Notes under the pieces: model-generated
What the model was told of the DNA's origin: nothing
The model's database searches: none
What the model saw: the letters and a program-made list of their open reading frames with translations, nothing else
Program-made: the position numbers and the translations under genes
Shown here: piece after piece, positions 24,408 through 35,200 of the stretch
Numbering within the stretch: position 1 is the stretch's first letter
Layout: each line of letters begins with the position of its first letter
Source of the DNA: Euptelea pleiosperma
Lineage: Eukaryota > Streptophyta > Magnoliopsida > Ranunculales > Eupteleaceae
Direction of reading: 5' to 3'
Assembly: GCA_035048495.1 (NCBI GenBank)
Contig: CM068547.1
Coordinates: forward strand, 27,783,913 to 27,847,912
Length of the DNA: 64,000 nt

Positions 24408-27400
24408 ATATATATAGATATAGGGTCAGGGTCGGGGGACAACTATTTCATACAACGTTTTTGACAACAAAAATTGGTGCGGGCCAATTTATAAATTAGA
24501 AGTATTGGAATGGGATGATTTTTGGTGAGGATGGTCTCTGCGGTGAGGAGACAAAAATTCATATCATTCTGATATTCGTAGACTGGTTTACAATTTGAAG
24601 AATTATGGACCGTCTATTTTTATCGTTAACTTGAAATCCATTTTTGATGGGATTAGAAATTTCAGAATGTGCTGATTTTTTGTAGGGGAGATCTATATGG
24701 TGATGAGATCATCCTCACCAAAAATCAGCTATTGATTCATCTTCCATGTGGGTACCCCAAAATTGTTGTCAAAAATGTTGTATGAAAAAGTTGTCCCCCG
24801 ATCCTGACCTTATATATATAGTTAATGAATATGTTTCTTCTACAATTCTATCTTGTAGGATAATGTTCGCGGTTTGTGTACGCACTTTATCTATATACTA
24901 AATTATTCACCATGTGGTTATAAATGTTATGTTATATTTATATGGAAACAATTATATTTGATCCTCTATTGTTCAATTCATTCATTTTCTTCAATTAATG
25001 TAACTTACAATCCTTTACTTAATAAATCTCTAATATTCGTTAAAAGCAGTAGGAATTTCTATGGTTCCATTGTGTATAATTTGTAATTTCTTATATACAA
25101 ACTCTTGGAACTACAATGGGATATAAATTATTAGAAATGTTCTATTGGCTATATTCTTTTCTTGAATATGTTACTACATTGTCTTCATAAATTGCATAAT
25201 ACAATACATATTGCTGTAGGGAGTTTAAGAACAAAATTGATAGAAATAAAAAGAACAAACATTATTTATTTGAGATTATAGGGTAAAAAAGTTCATAGTT
25301 CAAATATGAAAAGTGATGACCCTTTTTTTTAAAAGAAATTCTACAAGGTTTTTAAGTAATGAAACCTATTATGCTCTTTTAAGTCAATTAATATTATCCA
25401 AAACCAGTAAGTTTTTCATTGTACGCATCCACAAAGATGGATATGGTTGGCAAATCTTATCATAGGAAGCTTCATAATTTTGGATATAAAAAAGACATTT
25501 TCCATGAATTCTATGCATTATTTTACTTTCTTAATTATCTTACTAGAATTTAGAGGTACAGCAGGGGTTCTCATAATGGTTTTAAATTCGGCGAAATTTG
25601 CCAAATTAATTTCGACATGTATTAAAAAAATTACGAAAATTTGTTGAATTAATTTGTTTAATTCGAAGTAAACAGTAAAAATTTGTTTAATTTTTTCTCG
25701 AAATTTAGCATTTTTTAGTGCAAAAATTCGCCAAATTAATTTTTTTAATTCAAAGTAAACAGTAAACTTAGATAAGTTTGGAGATTTTTTTGCCAAAACT
25801 TTGGTAAAACACATTGATGTTTAAGGATATGAGAAAATAAGCATGGTAAAATACTTATAACTCATTATATCATAAAAACAACCATTTGGAGCAACAACCT
25901 AAGCAAAGATTAAATCGTTTCATTCATTTTGGCAAAAATTCTCCAAACTTCTCGAAGTTGGCGAATTTTTATAGAAATTCTCTAAATCAAATTGAACTTC
26001 CCCGAATTAATTCTGAATTTTAAGTGATCGAATTGGTTCTCATAATTTACAATCCTTTACTTCATAATTTCTAATATTTGTTAAAAGCAGTAGGAATTGC
26101 CATGGAACTTGTGTATAATTTGTAATTTCTTATATACAAACTCTTGGAACTACAATGCTATTTAAATTACTAGAAAAGTTCAATAGGCTATTCCTTTCTT
26201 GAATATATTACTACATGGTCTTCATAAATTATATATAGCTGGGGGAGTTTAAGAACAAAATTGAAAGAAATAAAAAGAACGAACATTATTTATTTGAGAT
26301 TATAGGATAAAAAAGTTAAAAATTTAAATATGAAAAGTGATTACCCTTTAAAAAAACTCTACTAAGTTTCTAAGTAAAGAAACTTATGATGCTCTTTTGA
26401 GTCAAATTGTATTGTTCATCATACTCAACAGTAAGTTTTTCATTCTACACATCCACAGTCTGATATGGTATTGTGGTTGACGAATCTTATCATAAGGAAG
26501 CTTTATATTTTTGGATATAAAAAAAAGACATTTTCAATGATCTCTAGCACCCAAAATTTTTGTAATTACCCCCATTAATTATGATGTCACAAATATCCCC
26601 ATTTAAATTATACTTTGTAGTTTGTATAAAGAAGAGGCCTTTTTGCTCCAAATTTGATTCCCTTGTGTGAAGGGTGCACAATGTTCTCTGAACCCTTGGG
26701 CTTTTGCCTTCATCAACTTCAACTTCTACCACCTGTTCCTCACCATTTTCCTCAACCTCCTTTTCTTGTGTTATATCTAAGATACTATCCCCCTCTACTA
26801 GGTTCATTCAGCATCGCGGATACTCAAAAAGAGCGAAATTCTCTCCTACACACCTAAAGAAGGCAACAAAATTATCTATAGTTTGCTAATGGCATTAAAA
26901 CTGAGCTTATAGGATCTCAGATTCAATTACTATTCCATAACTATTTTGATTCAAGAGGTAAGCCTTATTATCTTTTATTATTTTCCTGTTTTAACTTTTT
27001 CTTTGACTCTTTGATATGCATCTACTTTGTTACTGTTCTTTTCATCATGTTTTTTGTATACATCTGTAAGCCATTGTTGTTTATCTGTTTGATTTGCTAT
27101 TCACTGAAGTTATTTGATTCATTTTTGTCTTCAGCTGAGAAAATCTATGCTGCACCTTATTTTGTCATTCTAATTGGTGATTATATGTTTTTTGTAGCCT
27201 AACTGCGTCATACTAGCTATATCTCCAGCCAATCAAGATATAGCAACATCTGATGCTATCAAACTTGCTAGAGAAGTTGATCCCTCGGGTACTTTTCACT
27301 CATACCTCTAAATTTTGGCGAAGCTATGCATTTTTATATTACACATTTATCATCACTTGTGGATATTCTTTCTGGAACTGTAGAATTTACGAGTAGCTTT

Positions 27401-30400
27401 GCTCAGGTGAAAGGACGTTTGGGGTGTTGACAAAGCTGGATTTGATGGATAAGGGAACAAATGCACTTGATGTAAGTTTTCATTCCTATATTAGTGTGTT
27501 TTGTCATGAACTATTAAAAACTAGAACTTTTGATTTTTATTATTGCAAATAACTTTTTCATAAATGTTCTGTTATGTGTTTCCGTTCATTTTTATCTCAT
27601 TCACATGGAATATTCTACTTTGCTATAAAAATTGATAGAACTCCCAAAAGGTCTATTAAGATTCACGAATAACTGTTTATCTACTGGGTAGTCTGTTGAT
27701 CATATACTTTGTCATTGATCCTTTACTAGAGAAGTATTGTGTGCCTTCTTTTGGTTGTTCAGAATGAGTTGGATAATGCTCAAGAGTGTTATAGATATAG
27801 AGCACCTTCTTGCTCATGATTGTAAGTACCAGGTTTCGTTTCAGTGGTTTCGGACGAAACTGACAGGAACCTGCCTTAGTGAAAATTTTGTATTGTGAAC
27901 CTAGTTTTGGATGGAACTGACTGAAATGTATATTGTTTGTCCTATGCCGAAACCAAAACAAAACAGGAGAAATGTTTCGGTTTCGAACGAAACTTTGAAC
28001 CATGTTTGTTCTTGCTTTGAATTCGGAGCTCTTAGCTCTAGCAGTTGCATCCTTTGGAGAGTTCTTCCTTTTGCTGTACTTTGGGTTGCTTGGAAAGAAA
28101 TGAACAGCATCTTCAAAGACAAGGAACAATAAAGAAGCAAATGACCATTGAAGGCACACAGTACCCCCAATTCATTTGTTGTGTCATATGTAATTTGTTT
28201 GTTGTATATTTTTTGAAGGTTCTCGAAGGAAGATCTTATCGGCTTCAACAGCCGTGGGTTGGAGTTGTTAACCGTTCTCAAGCGGATATCAATAAAAATG
28301 TTGACATGATTGCTGCCCGGCGTAGGGAGCGTGAGTACTTCGCAAGTAGTGCTGACTATGGACATTTATCGAGTAAAATGGGTTCAGAATATCTGGCAAA
28401 ACTTCTCTCCAAGGTAAAATTTGGGTTCACTTCTTTGCACTTTAAATGTGGATTGGTTTTGGAGAATGGCAGGTCATTTAATGAGTGACTATGGTTTCAG
28501 CATTTGGAGTCCGTGATTAGGGCACGCATACCAAGTATCACATCCTTGATTAACAAAACCATTGATGAACTTGAAGCTGAGATGGATCACCTTGGTAGGC
28601 CCATTGCTGTTGATGCAGGGGTGAGTAGCTTATATATATCTCCTGTTTAGTCAGAAATTGGATATAATCTGGTTTAAGACATAATGGAAGTTGTTATACT
28701 TGTACTCTTCAGGCTCAGTTGTACACTATCTTAGAACTCTGCCGTGCATTTGATCGAATTTTCAAGGAGCATCTAGATGGCGGGTAAATACATCTACTTA
28801 GTTCCTTTTATTTCTCCCCTCCCCATTTTCTGAGGATCTAAATAGATTTTCTGTCAACGGCAAGTAACAGCAAAACTGATCCATTCACTGTTCCATTTGT
28901 ATTGTTCCAGCCTGCAAATATTAATCTCAGTTTATATATTTCTGAATACCATTGGCCTTCTAAATGGGTTGGTTCTTTAATGTATCAACCTCAAGGACCC
29001 AGCAGTTTACAGTCCATAATTGGTTCTCTTTCAATCCTATAAACTGATCTGTATTTGCTTACATGAGTGCTCAGATCATTTTTCTTAAATTCTACTAGAG
29101 AGACTGATTCTGGTTTAGCAGCCTCACCCATATCTGTTAACATCTGCAACAGTTGTTGGACACCTAATGGTTCAAAGTCGATGGTTTCGTTTCGGTATTT
29201 TCGGCGGTTTCGGCCCGAAACTTGGTGAAACCAAAGTAAAGGAGAGTTTCGGGAGTTTCGGTCGTAGTTTCGCTGGTTTCGGTCCGAAACTTAGCGAAAC
29301 CATATTAGAAAGTTCAAAAAATTCTAAAAAATAATGAAACTGAGGCCGAAACTGAGACCGAAACTACCGAAACGTAGTGGTTTCTGATACAAACCCATAT
29401 CTTGTCTTGGCCTATAGCGAAACCGAAACGTTTCGGGCGAAACGTTTCGGTTTGGCCGAAACTTTAAACCATGCACCTAGGAGTATCCTTAGTTTTGATG
29501 ATTTACTTCTGAATTTGATCCCATTTTCAAATTTCTTCTTAACAACAGGCGACCTGGTGGTGATAGGATTTATGGAGTTTTTGATAACCAGCTTCCTGCT
29601 GCTTTGAGGAAGCTTCCATTTGATCGCCATCTCTCTCTGCAGAATGTTAGGAAAGTGGTTTCAGAGGCAGATGGTTACCAACCCCATTTGATTGCTCCTG
29701 AGCAAGGTTACAGGCGTCTCATTGAGGGGGCTCTAAATTTCTTCAGAGGCCCAGCTGAAGCTTCAGTGGATGCTGTATGTTCCTCACTGTTTTAATACCG
29801 TTTGCTTATCGTGCTTTTACTTGTGGTATATATTTTTCTGGCCTTCCTTTGCTGTCGATCCTGTTGTCTACGTGGGAGGGCTTAAGGGTTGCAGCATCTG
29901 GTTGATAGTTTTGGTTCGAGCTCACTGGCCTAGGAAAGAAAATCTGTACTGAAGGATTAAAGAGTCACTGGATCTCTTTTGCAGGTCCATTTCGTGTTGA
30001 AGGAGCTTGTGAGGAAGTCAATCGGAGAGACTCAGGTGAGATATTTGGGCACTCATCTGCTAGTTTTGAAGTAATTAAGAAAAGAGCATGGACTGATATT
30101 TTTGAATGGGGCAGGAGTTGAGGCGTTTCCCAACACTTCAAGCTGAATTAGCCGCTGCTTCCAATGAAGCCTTGGAAAGGTTCCGAGAAGACAGTCGCAA
30201 GACAGCCCTGCGATTGGTGGACATGGAGTCTTCATATCTGACTGTGGATTTCTTCCGGAAACTCCCCCAGGAAGTGGAGAAGGGTGGCAATCCGGCTGCT
30301 TCCACTGTGGACCGATACACAGAAGGGCACTTCAGGAGGATAGGTTCAAATGTCTCCTCTTATGTTGGTATGGTGTCCGAGACGATAAAGAACTCTATCC

Positions 30401-30782
30401 CAAAAGCGGTGGTTTATTGTCAAGTTCGGGAGGCCAAGCGGGCTTTACTCGATCACTTCTATACACAAGTGGGGAAGAAAGAGGTACTCTCTCTATATAT
30501 ATACATACATATGTGTAGACACAACGCACACACGGTATGACCTTGTAATGGTCATGGACCAATACAAGTTCTGAGTATGCCCCCACACAATTGAGATTGT
30601 GCTGCCAGGAATAAAAATGAATTTGGTGATTGTTTTCGGTATGTGGTCTGCAGCCCAAGCAGCTTGCACAATTGTTGGATGAAGACCCGGCATTGATGGA
30701 GCGGAGGCAGCAATGTGCTAAGAGGCTTGAACTGTACAAGTCAGCAAGGGATGAAGTTGATTCCGTGTCGTGGGCCCGATGA
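10572..30782 (+). CDS. DRP1: Dynamin-related protein 1 (DRP1), class C/E-like
   Basis: A large GTPase that oligomerises on membranes for clathrin-mediated endocytosis and cell-plate formation. Fifteen exons join without a frame break to 613 aa, the usual DRP1 length: 10572-10709, 10821-10884, 10989-11096, 13443-13544, 16363-16413, 16578-16639, 27198-27288, 27407-27471, 28219-28413, 28501-28620, 28713-28783, 29549-29774, 29985-30035, 30115-30483, 30654-30782. The P-loop GGQSSGKSS (residues 44-52) is split between exons 1 and 2; DLPG is at 145-148 and TKLD at 214-217. The middle domain and a C-terminal GTPase effector domain ending VSWAR follow. There is no PH or proline-rich domain, as expected for plant class 1. 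The start [17 protein letters not shown] matches known members. Intron 6 (16640-27197) is 10.6 kb and holds a dead L1. The DRP1 class is certain, the exact paralogue less so. Confidence 0.97.
11858..11868 (-). mobile_element. Minute L1 3'-end insertion with 20-bp target duplication
   Basis: An 11-bp TTTTTGATAAG sits between two copies of AAATGCATATATCTATATTT (11838-11857 and 11869-11888). Its complement, CTTATC plus poly(A), equals the extreme 3' end of the full-length L1 at 17611-17628. This looks like target-primed insertion aborted after about a dozen bases. Confidence 0.75.
12764..12778 (-). mobile_element. Second minute L1 3'-end insertion
   Basis: A 15-bp poly-T plus GATAAG lies between TACTAGGGG at 12755-12763 and 12779-12787. 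It has the same terminal sequence as the full-length L1 in intron 6, with a shorter duplication of 9 bp. Confidence 0.65.
14138..14333. repeat. Two tandem copies of a 98-bp unit
   Basis: The units begin near TCGCTTAGGTGCGACAATG (14138) and TCGCCTAGGCACGACAATG (14236). GACATATAAAATTGATGTAA recurs at the same 98-bp spacing. It lies in DRP1 intron 4. Confidence 0.9.
14338..14512. repeat. Three tandem copies of a 66-69-bp unit
   Basis: GTTGAAAGTAGACTTCCAGA recurs with starts near 14338, 14404 and 14473, immediately after the 98-bp repeats in DRP1 intron 4. Confidence 0.9.
14750..15388. other. DRP1 intron 4, unassigned part
   Basis: AT-rich. A minus-strand open frame of about 105 codons (14940-15257) has no recognisable domain and I do not regard it as a gene. 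Confidence 0.4.
15389..15560 (-). mobile_element. Probable truncated L1 3' tail
   Basis: Poly-T followed by ATAAGTATAATTTTATTGAG and sequence resembling an L1 3' UTR read from the minus strand, as in the full-length copy at 17611. The target duplication was not found. Confidence 0.4.
17718..21396 (-). pseudogene. L1 ORF2: endonuclease, reverse transcriptase, zf-RVT; broken
   Basis: The endonuclease part (from 21396) shows [15 protein letters not shown] and GGDFD, and the next frame (20914-20297) has the SDHSLVL motif. The reverse transcriptase lies in 20256-19990, 19968-19759 and 19631-18423, with [27 protein letters not shown] and the catalytic FADD. The C-terminal zinc-binding zf-RVT region is in 18374-17718 ([29 protein letters not shown]). 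Five or more frameshifts or stops interrupt it (near 20900, 20320, 19995, 19760 and 18420). Catalytic residues are otherwise kept, so the loss of function is recent relative to insertion, or several small events occurred. Confidence 0.9.
21433..24046 (-). pseudogene. L1 ORF1 (RNA-binding, gag-like), frameshifted
   Basis: The frame opens at 24046 with [19 protein letters not shown] and runs 384 codons to 22892. The coding sense then continues in other frames: 22902-22405, 22559-21981 and 21675-21433. The first part resembles the plant L1 ORF1 domain of unknown function (DUF4283-like), with a [16 protein letters not shown] segment. The later part is basic and low in complexity. At least three frame changes separate the pieces. 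The protein would have coated L1 RNA. Confidence 0.75.
24352..24407. repeat. (CT)n microsatellite
   Basis: About 55 bp of CT with one interruption near 24390, running into a short TA run, in DRP1 intron 6 next to a MITE. Confidence 0.95.
24422..24810. mobile_element. Foldback MITE (family G), complete
   Basis: The left end GGGTCAGGGTCGGGGGACAA and the right end TTGTCCCCCGATCCTGACC are inverted. The arms continue through CATACAACG and TTGACAACAA. The flanks are TA-rich on both sides, so a target duplication cannot be read with certainty. Diverged relatives lie at 51290-51780 and 57480-57825. Confidence 0.85.
25004..25514. repeat. Direct repeat in DRP1 intron 6, copy 1
   Basis: Matches 26047-26545 in the same orientation along its length. 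Shared words include TATACAAACTCTTGGAACTA and GAGTTTAAGAACAAAATTGA. Confidence 0.9.
25560..26040. repeat. AATTCGGCGAAATTT-type repeat between the two direct repeats
   Basis: Repetitive AAATTCGCCAAATTAATTT-like words in both orientations. The vocabulary resembles the other GAAATTTCGG foldback repeats. The ends are not resolved. Confidence 0.4.
26047..26545. repeat. Direct repeat in DRP1 intron 6, copy 2
   Basis: Second copy of 25004-25514, offset by about 1.04 kb, with scattered substitutions and indels. Neither copy codes for DRP1 protein. Confidence 0.9.
27690..28135 (+). pseudogene. L1 ORF2 C-terminal fragment, split by a MITE
   Basis: In DRP1 intron 8, sense strand. The early part reads SVDHILCH then [10 protein letters not shown], the later part [19 protein letters not shown]. 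The latter is the counterpart of [19 protein letters not shown] in the full-length L1 at 17.9 kb. A TTTCGG repeat (27823-28005) lies between the two parts. Confidence 0.75.
27823..28005. mobile_element. TTTCGG-type foldback MITE nested in the L1 fragment
   Basis: Opposing GGTTTCGGACGAAAC and GTTTCGGTTTCGAACGAAAC words, ending CTTTGAACCATG like the element at 29165-29478. Confidence 0.6.
29165..29478. mobile_element. TTTCGG-type foldback MITE
   Basis: It begins ATGGTTCAAAG and ends CTTTAAACCAT; the interior is packed with opposing GGTTTCGG and CCGAAACC words. CACCTA occurs at both outer edges, offset by one base, a possible short target duplication. It lies in DRP1 intron 11, just upstream of exon 12. 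Confidence 0.75.
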
Positions 30783-31069
30783 GATCAATTGATGTTGCCA
30801 TGTATAAAAGTCAGCAATGTAGCCGTTCCTATGCTGCTGATTTTGTTGGACTGTGTGATGCACAAATGATTCTTTTTCTTTGTTGTGCATGTTTATATGA
30901 TATTCTTGGTCGGTTAGGCATGCGGTATTACAGTTTTTTTTGTCATTCTTTTCTAATTGGAATTTTTGTATATTTTATGAAACTTATTGGACTCCTTATA
31001 AAAATATATAGTTTGTGTTTTACTTTGATGGCCTTGACGTTGATTGAAGTATCAGGAGGTTAGTTTTAA

Positions 31070-32264
31070 TCAAATTGTTTAATCTGATTTAAATTCGTTT
31101 AACCGCAGGGAAGGTAAATCTGTTAGCACAAGATTGGAATCTGTTTGTTCTTTAGGTTTTGTTTTATGTCTTACTTGATGGCTATGGTGGGGCCAATGTT
31201 TTTCTCTCAAGCTTTTCCCGTGTAGTACCTACTATGGTCCTGTATGGTGATCACAGAAAACTCTTCTAGAAATGGATTTTTAAGCCAAAAAGTGTTGACA
31301 GAGTTTTGGACTCTAACCGAAGGGGCAAATTGAAAAAGAAATGGATTGAGGTAGCTCGAAAATGATTTAAAGACGTGTGCTTTAACCTAGAATGGATTAA
31401 GGTGGAAAAGGGGCCGTTATAATGGTATAGCAGATTGTAACGAACGGGCAAAAATGGCGCTAAAAATAATGGGAAAAATGGCGCTAAGTTATAATGTTGA
31501 TAGCGATGAGTCTCTACTTCATGGCTCTCTTAGATTCTGTCTCCTCTCTTCAATTCTGGACCTAAACTAATGGGAAACAATGTTTACTTGTTGACCCTTG
31601 ATGAAAATTCAAAAATTATGAGGCCACGATACCCGACATTATGTCCTTCCCTACCATCATTATCATCTTCGGTTGGTTACACGAATCCTATTCCACCATT
31701 GACCATATATATTGAATCCTTTCCTACATAATATAATGGGCAAAACTGGACAACCTACTTGAGCTGAACAGTAAGCTTCACCCACCCTCATTGTGGAAAT
31801 TAGCATAAGAGTACATATGATGAGTACCTCGACCAATACTTCTCAAAAGACCGGCCTATCAAGTAGCAGGAAATCTAATTACTTAACCAAGTCACGTAAC
31901 AACATAATCTTGATCAAACATAAGTCATCACATATATATAGGTTAATGAATTCCCTAAGGGGGGAATTCTCTGGAAATTAAGGATCAGTTGAAACCCGCT
32001 AATCGTTTCCGCTAGACCAACATATATTCCTGTAGAACCAGTAAATACTTCTTCTAAGAAGAAGGGTTGTGATAAGAATGCTCAATATTTTCCGAACAAC
32101 AACCAATTGTTTCCAAATCTCAATCAAGTTTTGTGTAAACTAGATCTTTAGATCAACTGGAGTTAAAAGAGGCTTTGAGAGCTCATTCTCCAATTCAATT
32201 ATCTAAAAATGCCTCTGAGTTTACCACAAAATCTTGTAATAATTGTCCACTGACCATTTCCATT
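31070..32264. other. Convergent intergenic region between DRP1 and SGPP
   Basis: Contains the 3' sequences of both genes and a family C fragment at about 31395-31490 (GGGGCCGTTATAATGGTATA). No further gene or clear transposon was found. Confidence 0.5.
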
Positions 32265-35200
32265 TCAAGCTGCAACTGTTGCTTCAGCTGCTTCTCTCTC
32301 CAACTCCTCCAATGCTGTCCACAATTTCGGGTCTTCGTAATCCTTAATAAGGAAGGTGGCACCCGCTTCCATCAGTGAGTGTTCTGGATTCCTTGTAGTT
32401 ATACCCACAACTGGCATCCCAGCTGCCACTCCAGCTTTTATACCTGACACAGAATCCTTACCAAGGCAAAAAAAAATAAAATAAAAAAATAAAAAAAAAA
32501 TAAAAAAAAAAAAATATCGCATCAGAGCTCAAGGAAACTCAAAAAACTTCTGAAAACTACATAATTTCGGTGGGGAAGGCAAACCTCGAAAACAAGAGTG
32601 TGATTGGGTGATGCCTTGAGGGCTTTGAGAGCCTCCAAGTAAGGATCAGGAAATGGTTTCGCTCGGTCACATTCACTACCAACCACGACAACCTCGAAGA
32701 AATTGGACAGGCCTAGGATAGAGATCATGAGTTCGGCGTTTGGTCTTGGAGCATTAGTCACTGCGGCACGCTTCAAGCCACGATCTTCAATCCATTTGCA
32801 CAATTTGTGTAGGCCATTTACAGGCTTCAATTGTTCTGATGCTAATCTGTATATCCATGAATTATGAACAAAAAGGAATACATATTATAAACCGAACAGG
32901 GAGAAATCCATAAGCATAAGAAGACGTGAGATTACCTGCGAAACATGGCTTCCTTATCATCCATGAATTTCATGCTCTTCTGGAGATCCCAATCAGGGAA
33001 GAGGACAACACAGATATCCTCGTTATGCTTGCCACCGATATTCTCGACAAAGAACTCCTCAGTGATGGGGACCCCACCATTGAAACCCACCTGTGAAACA
33101 CCCGTATATCAATTGGTCCCATGAAGTACAACATGTGAGAATTGTTTGTAAGATTTATGCTAGAATGTGTACCTCTTGAAGCATTTCACGAAAAGCGAAG
33201 TGATGGAGAGGATCCGAATCACAGATTGTACCATCAATATCAAATAGTACTGCTTCAACAGGAGCAAGACCAGAAAGAGAACATCTGCTGTTTTAACCAA
33301 ATAAAATTAACAAGTTAATGCCACCCAGACAGAAATAAGTCAATGCTTCTTTAGTTTTTCATTCTATGTGTTGGTGTTACTCAAAGAATCAATGTCAGAT
33401 GTGGTAAGCCTGTAAAACTGACATGTATGTAAATTTATGCAATAGATGTGAAGAAATGCATCTACATCAGAATCATACGAACTTGCACCAGAACAGGAAG
33501 ACCAGACAAATATGTCATTCCTGCCCAGTTTGTAAACTTGATACTCGTGCAGGGAGTTTAAACCCAACAAAGATGATGATCTGTTTGAATTCACTAAATC
33601 TCATATAGGTAAAAGAACTGCTTATGTGATACACCCATTTCTTTCTCGGCATTCAAAATTCCAGTCCATAGAAGGGATATATGATTTCCCTTTTCCCCAT
33701 CTATCCAAACATTGTGTCCTAAAGCAAAAAAGAAGGGATATATGCAGCTAATTTAAGAAGTATGTGGTTTCTGAGATACAATAAACAAAATTCCAGAGGA
33801 AAACTCAAACCATCAATGGGAACTCTCAAAAGGCAAACTATAATAGAATACTTAGAAAACCTAAACTTAGAAGCTAATGTGCAAAAAACTTGTAGACTTT
33901 GACCAGTGAGCATATAACAAAGAATCATTTGAAATTGATCTATTCAATCTTCTTCTTCAAGTTCTCCGTGAGAGTCATCCATGGCCTAAGGATCCATAAA
34001 CAGTATCTTTAAGATATTCAATAGACGTGGTGGCAACAAATAAAATTTATGTGTTACCTTCAATGGCTTTCATACTACAAAAAAAAAAAAAAAAAAAAAA
34101 AACATAGCTGCACAACTTGCTTCAGTCGAAGCAAGTGGCTATTTCTTAAGCCAACATCTATTCCTCCAGGTACTCAGCAGAAGTAATTCAGATACTAAAA
34201 CCATACTCTAGGAACAAGCATTATGTATTATTTGGGTCTCTAGAACCAAGTGATCACTCCATATAGACCTCATCATTGTGAGGCATACAAAATCTTGGGC
34301 CTGAACAACTTTGTATTGCAAGTCTAGTTGATTACTATTGCCCACAATGTTTCTGTTCGGGGACAACTTAGCTTGGATTGAAAAGAAAGGAACATCCCCA
34401 TTGAGACACAATACAAATCTAGAATTGGTGAACATGGCTATTACAAGAGCTAAGACCTGGTGGGTGCATCCATTAACTTTGGTACAGAAAAAAGATTATT
34501 GCCGTTAGGTAGAGAAGATGGAATTTACAGATGTAGCCCCACAAAAACTGGATTTTTTTGGTTTCCTGTCCTTACTTGATGAGATCAACTTTCTTTATGT
34601 TTCAGTTATGCCATAAATATATGTCTTACGGGAAAGGAACACCCACAAATGAGCCTTGCATCTTACAGATGAAAAACCAGAATTAATATGGAAAAACCTC
34701 AATGAGATGGAAAGATCCACATCCCTAAAATGGAAATAATCAATTTAGATGGCAGGGTGAAGATGTTGGTTGTCTTTATTTTCCTTGTTTCTTGTAACTT
34801 GGGGTACCAGGGATATTTCTGGTATTTATTTGTCTTTCACCTCATTAATATAAATGTGGGAAATCATGCTCCACATAATACACGATTTCCCTTTCTCCAT
34901 TCTTCTCTCTTCTCCGATTCTCTCATCTTTCTCCTCTTTTCCCCCGTAATCTTTCTACTTTATTTTCAAATTTAATTTAAACCCTAGGTATGAGAATTTT
35001 AGAACATGATATCAGAGCAAGTACCAAGGGTGTTGTGTTTTGAACCCTTGGGCTTGGGTGGTAGAACCACATGGTTGGGTCTTACGCCTAGGGAAAATTT
35101 CAAAGTTTTTTTGTGTTAATTTATTTCCCCTTCGTACTATTCATCGCATTGTTCATCGTTACTATTCACAAGTATTGTTCACATAGTACTATTCACCGCT

